Counted from the first letter of the stretch, positions 53,339-62,243 are shown. The stretch is DNA of 64,000 bases from JAIYCX01 sp964353175 (GCA_964353175.1 CAYGUX010000003.1:62001-126000); one strand, 5' to 3'. Numbers and translations are program-made. Notes: generated by a model not told the origin, from the letters alone.

Positions 53339-53833
53339 ATGCCATCATTTGATATAGTTAGCGAAGTTGATCTTCAAGAAGTAGATAATGCCATAAATCA
53401 AGTCAGGAAAGAGATTGGGACTCGATATGACTTCAAAGGCAGTATCGCTGAAATTAAATTTACAGAAAAAGAGTCAAGATTAGATTTGTTGGCCGATGAC
53501 TCTATGAAACTAAAGTCCATGGTCGAAATCCTCAATCAAAAAATGAGCAAAAGAGGCATTAGTTTAAAGTCCCTAGACTACAAGGATCCTGAGAAAGCTT
53601 CTGGGGACTCGCTCAGACAATCCATCATTCTAAAACAAGGAATTAGCAATGAAGATGGTAAAAAATTAGTTAAAAAAATTAAAGAATTGCCCGTTAAAAA
53701 AGTACAGGCACAAATCCAAGACGATCAAGTCAGGGTAACTGCTCCCAAAAGAGATGATCTTCAAGAAGTCATACAATCTTTAAAAACTTTAATCGATGAT
53801 ATTGATCTGCAATTTACTAACTTCAGAGATTAA
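53339..53833 (+). CDS. yajQ: YajQ/UPF0234 family nucleotide-binding protein
   Basis: This 164-residue protein has two ferredoxin-like folds. Family signatures are MPSFDIVSEVDLQEVDNAIN, RYDFKGS and the C-terminal KVQAQIQDDQVRVT then SLKTLIDDIDLQFTNFRD. Some YajQ proteins bind cyclic di-GMP and modulate transcription factors (shown in Xanthomonas); the housekeeping role is unsettled. No Shine-Dalgarno is apparent. It precedes purM by 22 bases on the same strand. Confidence 0.95.
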   Translation: MPSFDIVSEVDLQEVDNAINQVRKEIGTRYDFKGSIAEIKFTEKESRLDLLADDSMKLKSMVEILNQKMSKRGISLKSLDYKDPEKASGDSLRQSIILKQGISNEDGKKLVKKIKELPVKKVQAQIQDDQVRVTAPKRDDLQEVIQSLKTLIDDIDLQFTNFRD

Positions 53834-53855
53834 TCTAGCTAAAATCTTAACCCCA

Positions 53856-55031
53856 ATGACAAATCAAAAACTATCCTATCAGTCCGTTGGAGCATCTGCA
53901 GATAAAAAGGGCTTACATAAGATACTAGAAAACTTAGGTCATACGGGAATTGAACCATACTTCTGTAAGGTTTCCCCAGATCTTTCCAATGATCCGAATT
54001 ATAACAGTATCATTCACTGCGATGGCGCAGGAACTAAGTCCATTCTCGCATACTTACATTATAGGGAAACTGGCAGTTTCGATTACTTTAGACGACTAGC
54101 ACACGATGCTTTATTTATGAATCTTGATGACGTTTACTGCGTTGGTCGTCCAGAGTCACTTATATATGCCAATGCTCTCGCAAGAAACGCTAAACTTATT
54201 CCTGACGAAGCCATTGAACAGATAATATCAGAATATATATCCTTAGGTAAAAAGTTAAAGGAAATAGGAATCCCTTTAGAAATTTCCGGTGGTGAAACTG
54301 CTGATTGTGGAGACCTCGTAAGAACCTTACTCGTTGACGGTACTCTTGTAGCTAGAATCAAAAAATCAGAACTCATTTCCGCCAACAAAATTGCTCCAGG
54401 CAATTTAGTGATAGGACTGTCAAGCAGTGGACAAACGACTTATGAAGACATATTAAATTCAGGGATTGGCTCAAACGGCCTAACCCTAGCTAGGCATGCG
54501 CTCCTGTCAAAATCTCATGCAAATAAATACCCCGAGGTATTGGATCCAAACCTTGATAATTCTCACAGCTACCAAGGTCCATTTGAAATCGAAGAATCTC
54601 CAAAAGGCTTAGGCATGACCCTTGGTGATGCTCTATCCTCCCCTACTAGAACATTTGCACCCATTCTAAAGTCTATCCTTGATAGTTGCCATTCTGATAT
54701 TACTGGCATTATTCACATGACAGGTGGTGCACATAGCAAAGTATTACGATTTATTGATAAGGTTAAGATTGTAAAAGACAAGCTTCCAAAACCTGCCCCT
54801 ATTTTTTCATTAATTCAAAGTTCGACAGGAATCCCGAACCAAGAAATGTATAAAGTCTTCAACATGGGCACTAGAATGGAGATTTTTTGCAATGAGAATA
54901 GCGCGGATAAGATATTAGCTACTTGCAAACAATTCAACCTAGATGCTCAAGTTATTGGGCATGTGGAAGAATTTACCCTACCTAAAGTAGAAATACATCT
55001 GGAAGACGAGATAGTAGAATTCACACTTTAA
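53856..55031 (+). CDS. purM: Phosphoribosylaminoimidazole (AIR) synthase, Bacteroidetes-like form
   Basis: PurM converts FGAM to AIR, the step after PurLQS. Family motifs are DGAGTKS, FMNLDDVYCVG, ISGGETADCGD and GLSSSGQTTYEDI (ATP-site loop). The opening YQSVGASADKKGLHKILEN and the 391-residue length resemble the divergent PurM of Bacteroidetes more than E. coli PurM (345). ATG 53856 is chosen because the upstream in-frame ATG at 53796 lies inside yajQ. It converges on the VKOR gene with a 26-base gap without a terminator. Confidence 0.9.
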   Translation: MTNQKLSYQSVGASADKKGLHKILENLGHTGIEPYFCKVSPDLSNDPNYNSIIHCDGAGTKSILAYLHYRETGSFDYFRRLAHDALFMNLDDVYCVGRPESLIYANALARNAKLIPDEAIEQIISEYISLGKKLKEIGIPLEISGGETADCGDLVRTLLVDGTLVARIKKSELISANKIAPGNLVIGLSSSGQTTYEDILNSGIGSNGLTLARHALLSKSHANKYPEVLDPNLDNSHSYQGPFEIEESPKGLGMTLGDALSSPTRTFAPILKSILDSCHSDITGIIHMTGGAHSKVLRFIDKVKIVKDKLPKPAPIFSLIQSSTGIPNQEMYKVFNMGTRMEIFCNENSADKILATCKQFNLDAQVIGHVEEFTLPKVEIHLEDEIVEFTL

Positions 55032-55057
55032 GTTAATCTAGTATTTGCGCGGTATTT

Positions 55058-56278
55058 TTAATTTCGATTAATGATCGCTTGTAAGATCGCTTCTATTTGA
55101 GGGAAAGACTTAAATTCAATAATCTTTCCATTCACAAAAATACTGGGAGTAGATAGAACCCCTGCTGCAATTGCAAATTCTATTTGTTCACTTAAAGCTT
55201 GATCTGCCTTCTCGCATTTACTCTCATCTATACCTAGCTCTAAGATAAGTTTATCCAAAGCTTCTTTATTATCAATTTTCTCTCCAAAAACTTGACTATG
55301 AATCTCCAAAGATGACATCCCATAATCTAAACCTGCGCATAAAACTGTTCTAGCTATTCGACAAGAACTCTGATGGAAGTCACCACCTATAGACCTATTA
55401 CAAGACCTATCCAACGGGAATTGCAAAAAAACCATACTCACTCTAGTAAGGTTTCCCGAATAAACCTTTTCTAATACTGGCGAGATTCTTTGACAAAATG
55501 GGCATTCGTAGTCTGCAAATTCTACGATACTAGTGACTTTCTCTTGGCTCACAGATGCCTGAGGGCTACGAATAATTGCCCCTGGTAGCTTAAGCGCTAA
55601 ACTGCTATCAAATCTAGCCTCTGACTTCTCCCAGGAATCGACCAATTCACCTATGACACTTGCATCATAAACACTTAAATATCTAGGTATAAGCACATAT
55701 TTTTTATATGCTGTGGGCAAATGAACTAATAAAAGTATTAGGCCTAAATTTCCCAATAGAAAAAATAAACCCCTACTAGAAAACAAAAAATTAAACGTAA
55801 AATCCATAAATCCTGAGCGAACATCCCCCCTTTCCTCTTTGACAAAATGCGCCAAAATAAACAAGGAGATGTTAATTAAGTAAAGCAAAGAACAGAAAAG
55901 ACATACTTTACCCAACTCTACATACGAATAATAAGCAAATATCAAACTGCCAATAAACGCAAAGCCAAAAATAATATATAAAATAAAGTTTAAAGATCGA
56001 CTAAATGATTTGTTTGACCCTCTGGCAAATAAAAGTAAAAGCAATATGGAGGAAAAATAAAATGCTCCAAAAAATGCCACTGGCACACCAAAAATCTCCG
56101 AATAGACACTCTTTGCCACGCTATCACAATCGAAAATCTCATCAAACGTACAAATAGATGCCCCAACTTGGAGATTAGAATTTACTTCAATATGATGATG
56201 GCTTAAGTATAACGAGACTAAAAGTCCCAAGAATATTAGCGGGAATGATCTTTTACGAAGAATATTATTATAATCCAT
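55058..56278 (-). CDS. VKOR-DsbA fusion (vitamin K epoxide reductase-like disulfide-forming enzyme)
   Basis: The N-terminal part (about residues 1-150) is a four-helix VKOR domain with the loop cysteines 43 and 51 and the active-site CLFC at about 126-129. It reoxidises DsbA-like proteins at the expense of quinone. After one more membrane segment (about 170-190) comes a periplasmic thioredoxin/DsbA-like domain with FADYECPFCQ (Cys 259 and 262) and the cis-proline loop STPSIFVNG. The two functions, oxidant supply and disulfide transfer, are thus in one chain, replacing DsbB plus DsbA. The gene stands alone. Confidence 0.93.
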   Translation of the reverse strand: MDYNNILRKRSFPLIFLGLLVSLYLSHHHIEVNSNLQVGASICTFDEIFDCDSVAKSVYSEIFGVPVAFFGAFYFSSILLLLLFARGSNKSFSRSLNFILYIIFGFAFIGSLIFAYYSYVELGKVCLFCSLLYLINISLFILAHFVKEERGDVRSGFMDFTFNFLFSSRGLFFLLGNLGLILLLVHLPTAYKKYVLIPRYLSVYDASVIGELVDSWEKSEARFDSSLALKLPGAIIRSPQASVSQEKVTSIVEFADYECPFCQRISPVLEKVYSGNLTRVSMVFLQFPLDRSCNRSIGGDFHQSSCRIARTVLCAGLDYGMSSLEIHSQVFGEKIDNKEALDKLILELGIDESKCEKADQALSEQIEFAIAAGVLSTPSIFVNGKIIEFKSFPQIEAILQAIINRN

Positions 56279-56449
56279 GATTTCTATATCGAACTATTTT
56301 AATTAAAAATTATTTAACCTAAAGATTAATTTCTTTCTATCTTATACCGCTCCTTGGCTCCATCAGGCCAGCAATAAGCTTAAAACTTTTCCATAGGGAG
56401 AATCTTCAGACTGGATACTATCCAAATAGCTTAAAACCTATTATCATCT

Positions 56450-56974
56450 ATGGGAATAATAACATTTCAGAAATTCATGAAAGAAAACAATAATTCCTTT
56501 CTCATTGTTATACTAGCTTATTGTATGGTCATAGGCTTGGTACTTCTATGGTCCGGTAGAAACAAAGAAAAGACAGTTTTTGATAAGTATCTCATATCTT
56601 TTAAGGGAATTAGCTTAACCTGCAATGAACTTGAAGAATCTTCACAGTTCTTTAAGGAGGTTTTGGAGTTTCATGAGAATGAACAGCATCCTAAACAATT
56701 TGACCTGCCGGATAAAAGTACGATCACTTTACTAAAAGGTGATACTCAGCCAGATCATAAAATCAATATTCGGCTTAAAGTCCGGAATGGTATCTATAAC
56801 TTACATCTAAAATTAGCTACTAGGATAGCTGAATTCTCAAATCTTCATAAAAATAAAACCTCAGAAATTACAGAGATAGAGAAGACTTCAAATTATAGAT
56901 ATTTCAGTATCCTTGATCCATCCGGCCATAGAATTTCCTTCTATCAATCAAGAGTCTTTTCTCACGCTACTTAA
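56450..56974 (+). CDS. Membrane-anchored VOC (glyoxalase-fold) protein
   Basis: One N-terminal transmembrane helix (about residues 16-34) precedes a single VOC/glyoxalase-like module: FKGISLTCNELEESSQFFKEVLEF is the typical beta-alpha opening, and RYFSILDPSGHRISFYQ is the typical final strand. Metal ligands are not obvious, so enzyme activity is uncertain. 174 residues in all. The last 4 bases overlap the end of the convergent gene at 56971. ATG 56477 is an alternative start. Confidence 0.7.
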   Translation: MGIITFQKFMKENNNSFLIVILAYCMVIGLVLLWSGRNKEKTVFDKYLISFKGISLTCNELEESSQFFKEVLEFHENEQHPKQFDLPDKSTITLLKGDTQPDHKINIRLKVRNGIYNLHLKLATRIAEFSNLHKNKTSEITEIEKTSNYRYFSILDPSGHRISFYQSRVFSHAT

Positions 56975-57378
56975 GGATACGCTTTCATGACTATATCGCT
57001 AACTTTTATAGTATTGTGTTCCTGCTCTTCAGTGGTAACTTTTTGATTTACAAAGACTGCATAGTTTCCGGGCGGTACCTTTCTAAAAATCACAATCCCA
57101 GATGTATCACTAATTAAACTCAAAAGTGGTTTCTTCCTAGAAGTATCAATTAAAGAGACCATATACTCATCAAGCATATCTCCTAAAGAGGATAAATAAA
57201 CTTTGATTTGCGCAGTTTGACGTCCCTTCAATTCTATCCATTCAGTTTCTTCTGTATCAGTAATAATAACGGATACGACCTTACTACCCTTAGGGATGTC
57301 ATCAGCTAAACATATCCCTGGCAGAATCCATGCATATACTAAAGTAATAATAGCTAACTTGTTTCTAAAACAGATCAA
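56971..57378 (-). CDS. Unknown exported beta-sandwich-like protein
   Basis: A signal peptide covers residues 1-26 (ends GICLADD). The mature 110 residues look like a small beta-sandwich of the carboxypeptidase-regulatory/SpaA type: ISDTSGIVIFRKVPPGNYAVFVNQKV is the recognisable part. There are no catalytic motifs. It starts with TTG 57378 inside the TTGA overlap with the stop of the preceding gene, so translation is coupled. It is the last gene of the cluster 56971-58518. Function unknown. Confidence 0.65.
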   Translation of the reverse strand: MICFRNKLAIITLVYAWILPGICLADDIPKGSKVVSVIITDTEETEWIELKGRQTAQIKVYLSSLGDMLDEYMVSLIDTSRKKPLLSLISDTSGIVIFRKVPPGNYAVFVNQKVTTEEQEHNTIKVSDIVMKAYP

Positions 57379-57881
57379 TGTCCGCCCCCTGACTTTTTCT
57401 CGCTTGCCCCTGCCGCTTTTGATGCACTAAGACTACGTTTATATTTCCTCTTGGCAAATCGGGCTTTCGGACCAAAATCACCATCAACTAAAAACACTTC
57501 ATCTGCTAAGATAATGCTATTCTTTACAAATACACGTAAGGCCACACGATCACCTTCAATCATCATCTTTTTTTTACCCACTCCAAGTTTCCCTACTTTA
57601 ATCGTTGAATATGCAGTGAGCTTATCCAAATATACAGTCATTCTAGGAAGGTCTTCCTCTTGGGGTTTTATATATACATATTCGTAATCAGGGTCTATAT
57701 ATAAGAAATTTGCGAGAACTACTCCAACGTACGCTTCACTCTGTTTATCTCTAAACAAATCGCTAAAACTAACATTATCCTCTTTTTTACTTAAACCTTC
57801 ATTCGTGAATTCATCCGCCACTAAGGTAGCAGTAAATAGGAAATGGAATAGGATAACCCCGATTAACTTAACTTTACTCAT
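57375..57881 (-). CDS. Unknown exported basic protein
   Basis: ATG 57881 gives a signal peptide (ends LVADEF) and about 168 residues; the reading from 57899 adds six. The mature part has a central segment with two MTVYLDKL and KKKMMIEGD-like strands and a very basic tail (residues about 140-165, Lys/Arg/Ser-rich, ending GGGH). No known domain. It overlaps the upstream 46-residue gene by 8 bases (ATGAGTAA) and the downstream gene by 4, showing tight coupling. Confidence 0.65.
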   Translation of the reverse strand: MSKVKLIGVILFHFLFTATLVADEFTNEGLSKKEDNVSFSDLFRDKQSEAYVGVVLANFLYIDPDYEYVYIKPQEEDLPRMTVYLDKLTAYSTIKVGKLGVGKKKMMIEGDRVALRVFVKNSIILADEVFLVDGDFGPKARFAKRKYKRSLSASKAAGASEKKSGGGH

Positions 57882-58014
57882 CTCTAAATTTTGGATCACT
57901 CCACTTCCTTTTTACTTCCGGCTCTTCACTATTTTTCTCTAAAAACACTATATACACATACCCCAAGAGTAATCCACAAATTATCATACCTAATAGTCCA
58001 AGCACTATGCTCAT
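57874..58014 (-). CDS. Small single-span membrane protein, 46 residues
   Basis: ATG 58014 opens a 46-residue frame. One transmembrane helix (MSIVLGLLGMIICGLLLGYV) is followed by a charged tail (EKNSEEPEVKRKWSDPKFRDE). A stop lies in frame just upstream. The end overlaps the next gene by 8 bases, as nuoC-nuoD and nuoF-nuoG do. It could be a small assembly subunit; it resembles CcoS only in size and topology. It is easily missed because of its length. Confidence 0.6.
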   Translation of the reverse strand: MSIVLGLLGMIICGLLLGYVYIVFLEKNSEEPEVKRKWSDPKFRDE

Positions 58015-58071
58015 AAACCCGCCATTTCAATTTGCCAGCCTTTTATGTAGATAGGAGTAGAGAGGCATGTT

Positions 58072-58518
58072 TTAAGCATCATCCTTAATTCCACTATCGA
58101 TATCTACATTTAACTCCGAAAGTAATCTTAACCTTAGACGGCTATGAACTTCCTCATTTTTTATGTTTGATCTATTTAATGTCTTAGCAAGATTTTTTAA
58201 ACCTTCAAGCTCGTTAGATATGGTACTACATTTTTTGCAGGAATCTAAATGCTTCTCAAGCCTATGATTAGTAAGCTCATCAAGCTCACAATCTACATAG
58301 TCTTGTAAAAGCTCTTCAGATACTCCACAAGTATATTTTTCCTTAGCCTCCAACTCTGACGCCTCCTCATATATATCGTGAGATAAAACCGCATTTCCTG
58401 AAATTATAAAAAAACCTTTTGCTGCTTCTGAATTCTGCGTATCCTGCCATCCTTCATTACAGTCATTTTTAGATGCGCCAAACTTAGATATGAATGCTTT
58501 ATTACTGTCCGTGTACAT
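58072..58518 (-). CDS. Anti-sigma-like protein with a ZAS/zf-HC2 zinc finger
   Basis: This 148-residue soluble protein has, at about residues 70-115, the anti-sigma zinc-finger pattern: CELDELTNHRLEKHLDSCKKC (H90, C94, C97 of HxxxCxxC, with Cys 77 upstream). The N-terminal 60 residues are polar and have no known motif. AGGAG lies 10 bases before the ATG. No sigma factor gene is adjacent, so its target is elsewhere or it acts on the following envelope genes. It is 57 bases upstream of the small membrane protein gene. Confidence 0.75.
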   Translation of the reverse strand: MYTDSNKAFISKFGASKNDCNEGWQDTQNSEAAKGFFIISGNAVLSHDIYEEASELEAKEKYTCGVSEELLQDYVDCELDELTNHRLEKHLDSCKKCSTISNELEGLKNLAKTLNRSNIKNEEVHSRLRLRLLSELNVDIDSGIKDDA

Positions 58519-58603
58519 ATTTAATAAACTCCTGTTACATTGTTGTTACATCATTAAGATACAAACGTGATGAAATAGGATTCAATAATATTAAGTTTTA
58601 TTT

Positions 58604-58653
58604 AAAAAAAAATTTAGGCGGTTAAGGTTCTGAAAACAATAGACATCCGCCTA
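58604..58653 (-). terminator. Rho-independent terminator after the response regulator gene
   Basis: On the minus strand a 7-bp stem (TAGGCGG/CCGCCTA, 58653-58647 with 58621-58615) with a long 25-nt loop is followed after two bases by T9 (58612-58604). It lies 65 bases after the stop of the response regulator gene. The long loop makes it weaker than the other terminators here. Confidence 0.55.
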
Positions 58654-58717
58654 GAGGGTTCAAGACTGGAATAGTCAAGATACAAAGTCCTGGAACAAGC
58701 CTTTGGTCTAAGTGGAA

Positions 58718-59431
58718 CTATGCTCCGATTACAAACTTATAACCCACTCCATGAACAGTAAGAATATGTTGTGGTTTCTCAGGAGATATTTCTAATTTTT
58801 GCCTAAGGCGCGCGATGAAATTGTCAACGGTACGAGTACTAGGATAAGAATTGTAACCCCAAACTTGATCAAGTAGTTCATCCCTAGTAACAGGAACATC
58901 TACCTTATTATATAGATACTTAATCAATTCGAATTCTTTGGCTGAAAGATTTAATTCAATCTTTCCTTTCTTTGCCCTATAAGACTTAAAATCGATTCTA
59001 ACATCCGAGAAGCTCAATTCTAATTCGTTTGAAACCCTACTTTCAAGTTCAGGCTTATTATCATTATGGCTATTCCTCCGAAGAATTGCCTTCACCCTTG
59101 CAAATAGCTCCCGCATACCAAAAGGTTTCGTTAAGTAATCATCCGCTCCAAGCTCTAAGCCTACGACCTTATCTATTTCATTACATTTGGCAGTCAGGAT
59201 AATAATAGGAGTATATCCACTAGACTGTCTTATCCTTCTACATACCTCTAAGCCATCAACTCCTGGCATCATGACATCTAATATCACTAAATCCGGACAT
59301 TCAGATTCATACATTTCTATACCATTCGTACCATTATCAGTAGAGACTACGAGATAGCCTTCAATAGATAGACTTTCAACTAAGCCTTCCCGCACCAAGG
59401 GTTCATCTTCTATTATTAGTATTTTAGCCAA
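58718..59431 (-). CDS. OmpR/PhoB-family response regulator
   Basis: The receiver domain (about residues 1-120) has the acidic pocket IEDEP, phospho-acceptor in LVILDVMMPGVDGLEV, ILTAK and ADDYLTKPFGMRELF. The DNA-binding winged helix (about 135-235) has LNLSAKEFELIKYL, TRDELLDQVWGYNSYPSTRTVDNFIARLRQKL and the HILTVHGVGYKF end. It is a transcriptional regulator, 237 residues, of standard length. No sensor kinase is adjacent, so it is an orphan in this window. It is followed by a terminator. Confidence 0.96.
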   Translation of the reverse strand: MAKILIIEDEPLVREGLVESLSIEGYLVVSTDNGTNGIEMYESECPDLVILDVMMPGVDGLEVCRRIRQSSGYTPIIILTAKCNEIDKVVGLELGADDYLTKPFGMRELFARVKAILRRNSHNDNKPELESRVSNELELSFSDVRIDFKSYRAKKGKIELNLSAKEFELIKYLYNKVDVPVTRDELLDQVWGYNSYPSTRTVDNFIARLRQKLEISPEKPQHILTVHGVGYKFVIGA

Positions 59432-59549
59432 ATGCTTCCGTTACTGCTCATATCTTAAAATTGTAAAAGGAAATCTTGAAAACTTCATTTCCCATATTAA
59501 TCATGAGAAAGGGTTATAAGCAAGAATAATTGTTCTGGTCACTCAAAAA

Positions 59550-60476
59550 CTACATTGCTTGAAATCGGATACTAACGCTCTGATATTTCTGTGGCAAAAA
59601 TGGCACTGAGCCTTCTTGCTGAATGTTTTCTATTATTTCAGGTAGGCTTAACTTCCTTGGAGGGTACACTAGTCGAGGTTCAAGGTCTTCCCCTGTTGCC
59701 TCGTTCTCACCTAATGACTGCTTTAAGGCATCTCTTGCGGCATCTTTCAATGTACCAACTGCGTCAGCTAGTCCTAACTTAACAGATGTTTCTCCTAGAA
59801 TAATTCTACCGTCAGCAAATTCTTTAACTTTCTCAATCGGTATATTTCTACTTTTAGAAATGACAGTAATAAATTGCTGATAAGCTTCCATAGCTACTGA
59901 ATGAAGAAAAATCTGATCTTCTTCTGTAAACTCTCTAAATGGAGTCCCTGCATCCTTTAATGCTCCACTTTTAACGATATTTAACTGCACACCAATTTTA
60001 TCCATTACTTCTTTAAAATTAGGCAACATCAAAATCACGCCTATAGACCCAGTCATTGTGCCAGCCTGAGTATAAACTTTTTTACATCCCATAGAAGAAT
60101 ACAAACCACCTGAAGCGGCCATATTCCCTAGAGAACAAACCACTGGTTTTTTCTCTCCTGCCTCTTTAATATACTGATATATTTCTTCGGAAGCTCCAAC
60201 TGCCCCACCTGGTGAATCAATCGCAATAACAATAGCCTTAATGTTCTTATCTTTTACAAACTTTGCAAGCTTCTCTCGAACGTCCTTAGAAGAGTTAATC
60301 TCTCCTTGAAGTTCTACGACACCCACACCATTCTTACTTTCCCCCACTAAATTAGTGATGTCAGAGACGCCGCCCATATTTTTTGAAACAAAAACTGTTA
60401 GGGCAATAATAGTAATAAACACCATTAGAGTCATTAATCCAAGTGCGGTTAAGATATACTGAATAAGTGATTTCAT
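59550..60476 (-). CDS. sppA: Signal peptide peptidase SppA, 36-kDa type
   Basis: SppA digests cleaved signal peptides in the membrane. There is an N-terminal membrane anchor (about residues 5-28) and the S49 peptidase domain: IAIDSPGGAVGASEEIY, the nucleophile Ser in NMAASGGLY, TGSIGVI, and the general-base Lys in SGALKDAGTPFREF. The length, 308 residues from ATG 60476 (a TTG at 60485 is possible), fits the short form of B. subtilis and many proteobacteria. The gene is alone, divergent from the FliK-like gene. Confidence 0.95.
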   Translation of the reverse strand: MKSLIQYILTALGLMTLMVFITIIALTVFVSKNMGGVSDITNLVGESKNGVGVVELQGEINSSKDVREKLAKFVKDKNIKAIVIAIDSPGGAVGASEEIYQYIKEAGEKKPVVCSLGNMAASGGLYSSMGCKKVYTQAGTMTGSIGVILMLPNFKEVMDKIGVQLNIVKSGALKDAGTPFREFTEEDQIFLHSVAMEAYQQFITVISKSRNIPIEKVKEFADGRIILGETSVKLGLADAVGTLKDAARDALKQSLGENEATGEDLEPRLVYPPRKLSLPEIIENIQQEGSVPFLPQKYQSVSIRFQAM

Positions 60477-60650
60477 AATAAGCAATAAATAATAAAGTTT
60501 GATATTCTATCCTTCTAAGCTATTTTTGCCTTGATTCATAGAGGGAAATTATCCATAGGACTTCAAATTATCTTGCAAAGTCCCGATCTTACCAGCTGAA
60601 CCCAATCCTCTAATTCCGTCATCTAACAAGGAGGTAATTAACTTATTATT

Positions 60651-62216
60651 ATGGCTAACATCCCTACAGACCCAGTAACTACAGCTGTAGTCAATTCAAA
60701 TACTAGTTCAGCTACCGCTACACAGACGGCTGCGACTGACTCGCTGAAAATAAAAACTACTCAAATCCTCCCAACGAATGCACCCGATTTAAAAATTGGC
60801 GATGTAATTCAATTCCTCCTTAAAGATGTCAAAGCAAACAACGTAGGGATCCTCTACTACTTTGGTCAACTGATAGAAGCTAAAGTACCATCAGGTTTAA
60901 AAAGTGGAGACGTAATTCGAGCAGAGGTACAGAAACAGAATGATGCCATTATTCTTAAAATTAAAGAAATTCTAACTACCGGCAATACAAACACCTCAAA
61001 GAATAGTGCAAATGCTTTCATTTTTGAGACTGACTCAAATCTTACCGAAGTACTAACCCATAAAGTAGAATTTCTTTTAAAAACGCTAGATGCCGTACTG
61101 AATAAAAATAGTGAGCTATCCAATCAGACTAGCTCACCTTTGATTCAATTTCCCAATACTGACTTAAATGTTTCTGAAAGTATTGATAGTCAGTTACTAG
61201 TTAGCCTAGAAAAAGGTTTAAAACTATTAGAAAAGCTGCTCCCCAAGGACTCATCACTTTTAAATTCAACTAAAGTTAAAGAATTTCTTCAAAATATAAA
61301 AAGCGGTCCGCTCCTTATGGACTTAACTTCTAACATTGAAAATCTCTCTACCACTCTAGACCAATCATCTATTAGTCATGACAGTAAGTTTCTTTTGGAG
61401 TTATTTAAAAGGCTGCCCCCTCTAAAAGACCTCCTCCTTAGCCCTAATAGCATAGAAGATAGGAATCTTCTAAATCAAGAGCTTAACAAATTGCTTCTGG
61501 TAATAGGGAAAGAAATTGAGAACAGTAACTCTGCTCTTGTAAATCAAACACCAACTAAAATTAATTTCAGAACGTCTCTACAACAAATTAGGAACTCGCT
61601 AGAGACCTTACAAACCCTAGACAATTTAGAAGAACAAAATTCTGCACTTGAAACTCTAATAAAGAAGACAGAGATAGAGTTAAAATCTAACATACCTAGG
61701 CATCTGATAGACAAAGAAGATATTATAAATACTTCGAAAAAAATGCTTACGAATCTTGAATCACTAGTTCAAAGTCAGGAAATGCTAAATAGGTTAGAAC
61801 CCATCCTACAAGCCTTAAAGGAGCCCCAACTACTTTTATTTCCTTTTCTACTTTCGGGGATGTTAGGATTTGGCAAACTAGCAGTCGATCCCGATGGCTC
61901 AAGAGATGAAAAGCATAAACACAAAAATGCTAATAAGAATGACGTTAAAACTCCCCTAGCTTATCAAGGAGTGATACCCCTACCCAACTTGGGCCAAGTA
62001 CAATTTAACGCGGTACAAACGGATAATGAAATAGAACTATCATTTTCCCTTGAGGATGATGAAAAAAAAATATTCCTAGAGTCACACTTAAGTGACCTAA
62101 GAGCAGACCTTGCATCTGCAGGCATTACCACTACTAGCATTAGTTTAAACACGACAACTTTTGCTAGACCTACTCTTGATGGCTTGGAAGTAGAGAAACC
62201 ATTAGTAGTTCTATAA
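60651..62216 (+). CDS. FliK-like (flagellar hook-length control) family protein
   Basis: This 521-residue protein starts with a Thr/Ala/Ser-rich segment. Next comes a beta-barrel-like module (KIGDVIQFLLKDVKANNVGI, then QLIEAKVPSGLKSGDVIRAEV) that many FliK-like proteins carry. A long low-complexity helical middle follows. The C-terminal part (about residues 440-505) fits the FliK C-terminal domain: PLPNLGQVQF, ELSFSLEDDEKKIFLESHLS, LRADLASAGI. AAGGAGG lies 13 bases before the ATG. The remnant at the right edge looks like an FlhB C-terminus, which often accompanies these proteins. No flagellar structural genes are in the window. Confidence 0.65.
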   Translation: MANIPTDPVTTAVVNSNTSSATATQTAATDSLKIKTTQILPTNAPDLKIGDVIQFLLKDVKANNVGILYYFGQLIEAKVPSGLKSGDVIRAEVQKQNDAIILKIKEILTTGNTNTSKNSANAFIFETDSNLTEVLTHKVEFLLKTLDAVLNKNSELSNQTSSPLIQFPNTDLNVSESIDSQLLVSLEKGLKLLEKLLPKDSSLLNSTKVKEFLQNIKSGPLLMDLTSNIENLSTTLDQSSISHDSKFLLELFKRLPPLKDLLLSPNSIEDRNLLNQELNKLLLVIGKEIENSNSALVNQTPTKINFRTSLQQIRNSLETLQTLDNLEEQNSALETLIKKTEIELKSNIPRHLIDKEDIINTSKKMLTNLESLVQSQEMLNRLEPILQALKEPQLLLFPFLLSGMLGFGKLAVDPDGSRDEKHKHKNANKNDVKTPLAYQGVIPLPNLGQVQFNAVQTDNEIELSFSLEDDEKKIFLESHLSDLRADLASAGITTTSISLNTTTFARPTLDGLEVEKPLVVL

Positions 62217-62243
62217 AAAATTAGGGGGCATAAAGCCCCCTAA
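62215..62243 (-). terminator. Rho-independent terminator of ahcY
   Basis: A 9-bp stem (TTAGGGGGC at 62221-62229 with GCCCCCTAA at 62235-62243, 5-nt loop) is followed by T6 on the minus strand (62220-62215). It ends ahcY transcription. On the plus strand it follows the FliK-like stop but has only an A-run there, so it would be a poor plus-strand terminator. Confidence 0.85.

Noticed and set aside
58555..58717. A tRNA-like pattern (stem plus GGTTCAAG) around 58615-58675
   Set aside because: No acceptor stem or anticodon arm can be formed; the stem with T9 on the minus strand is better read as a terminator.
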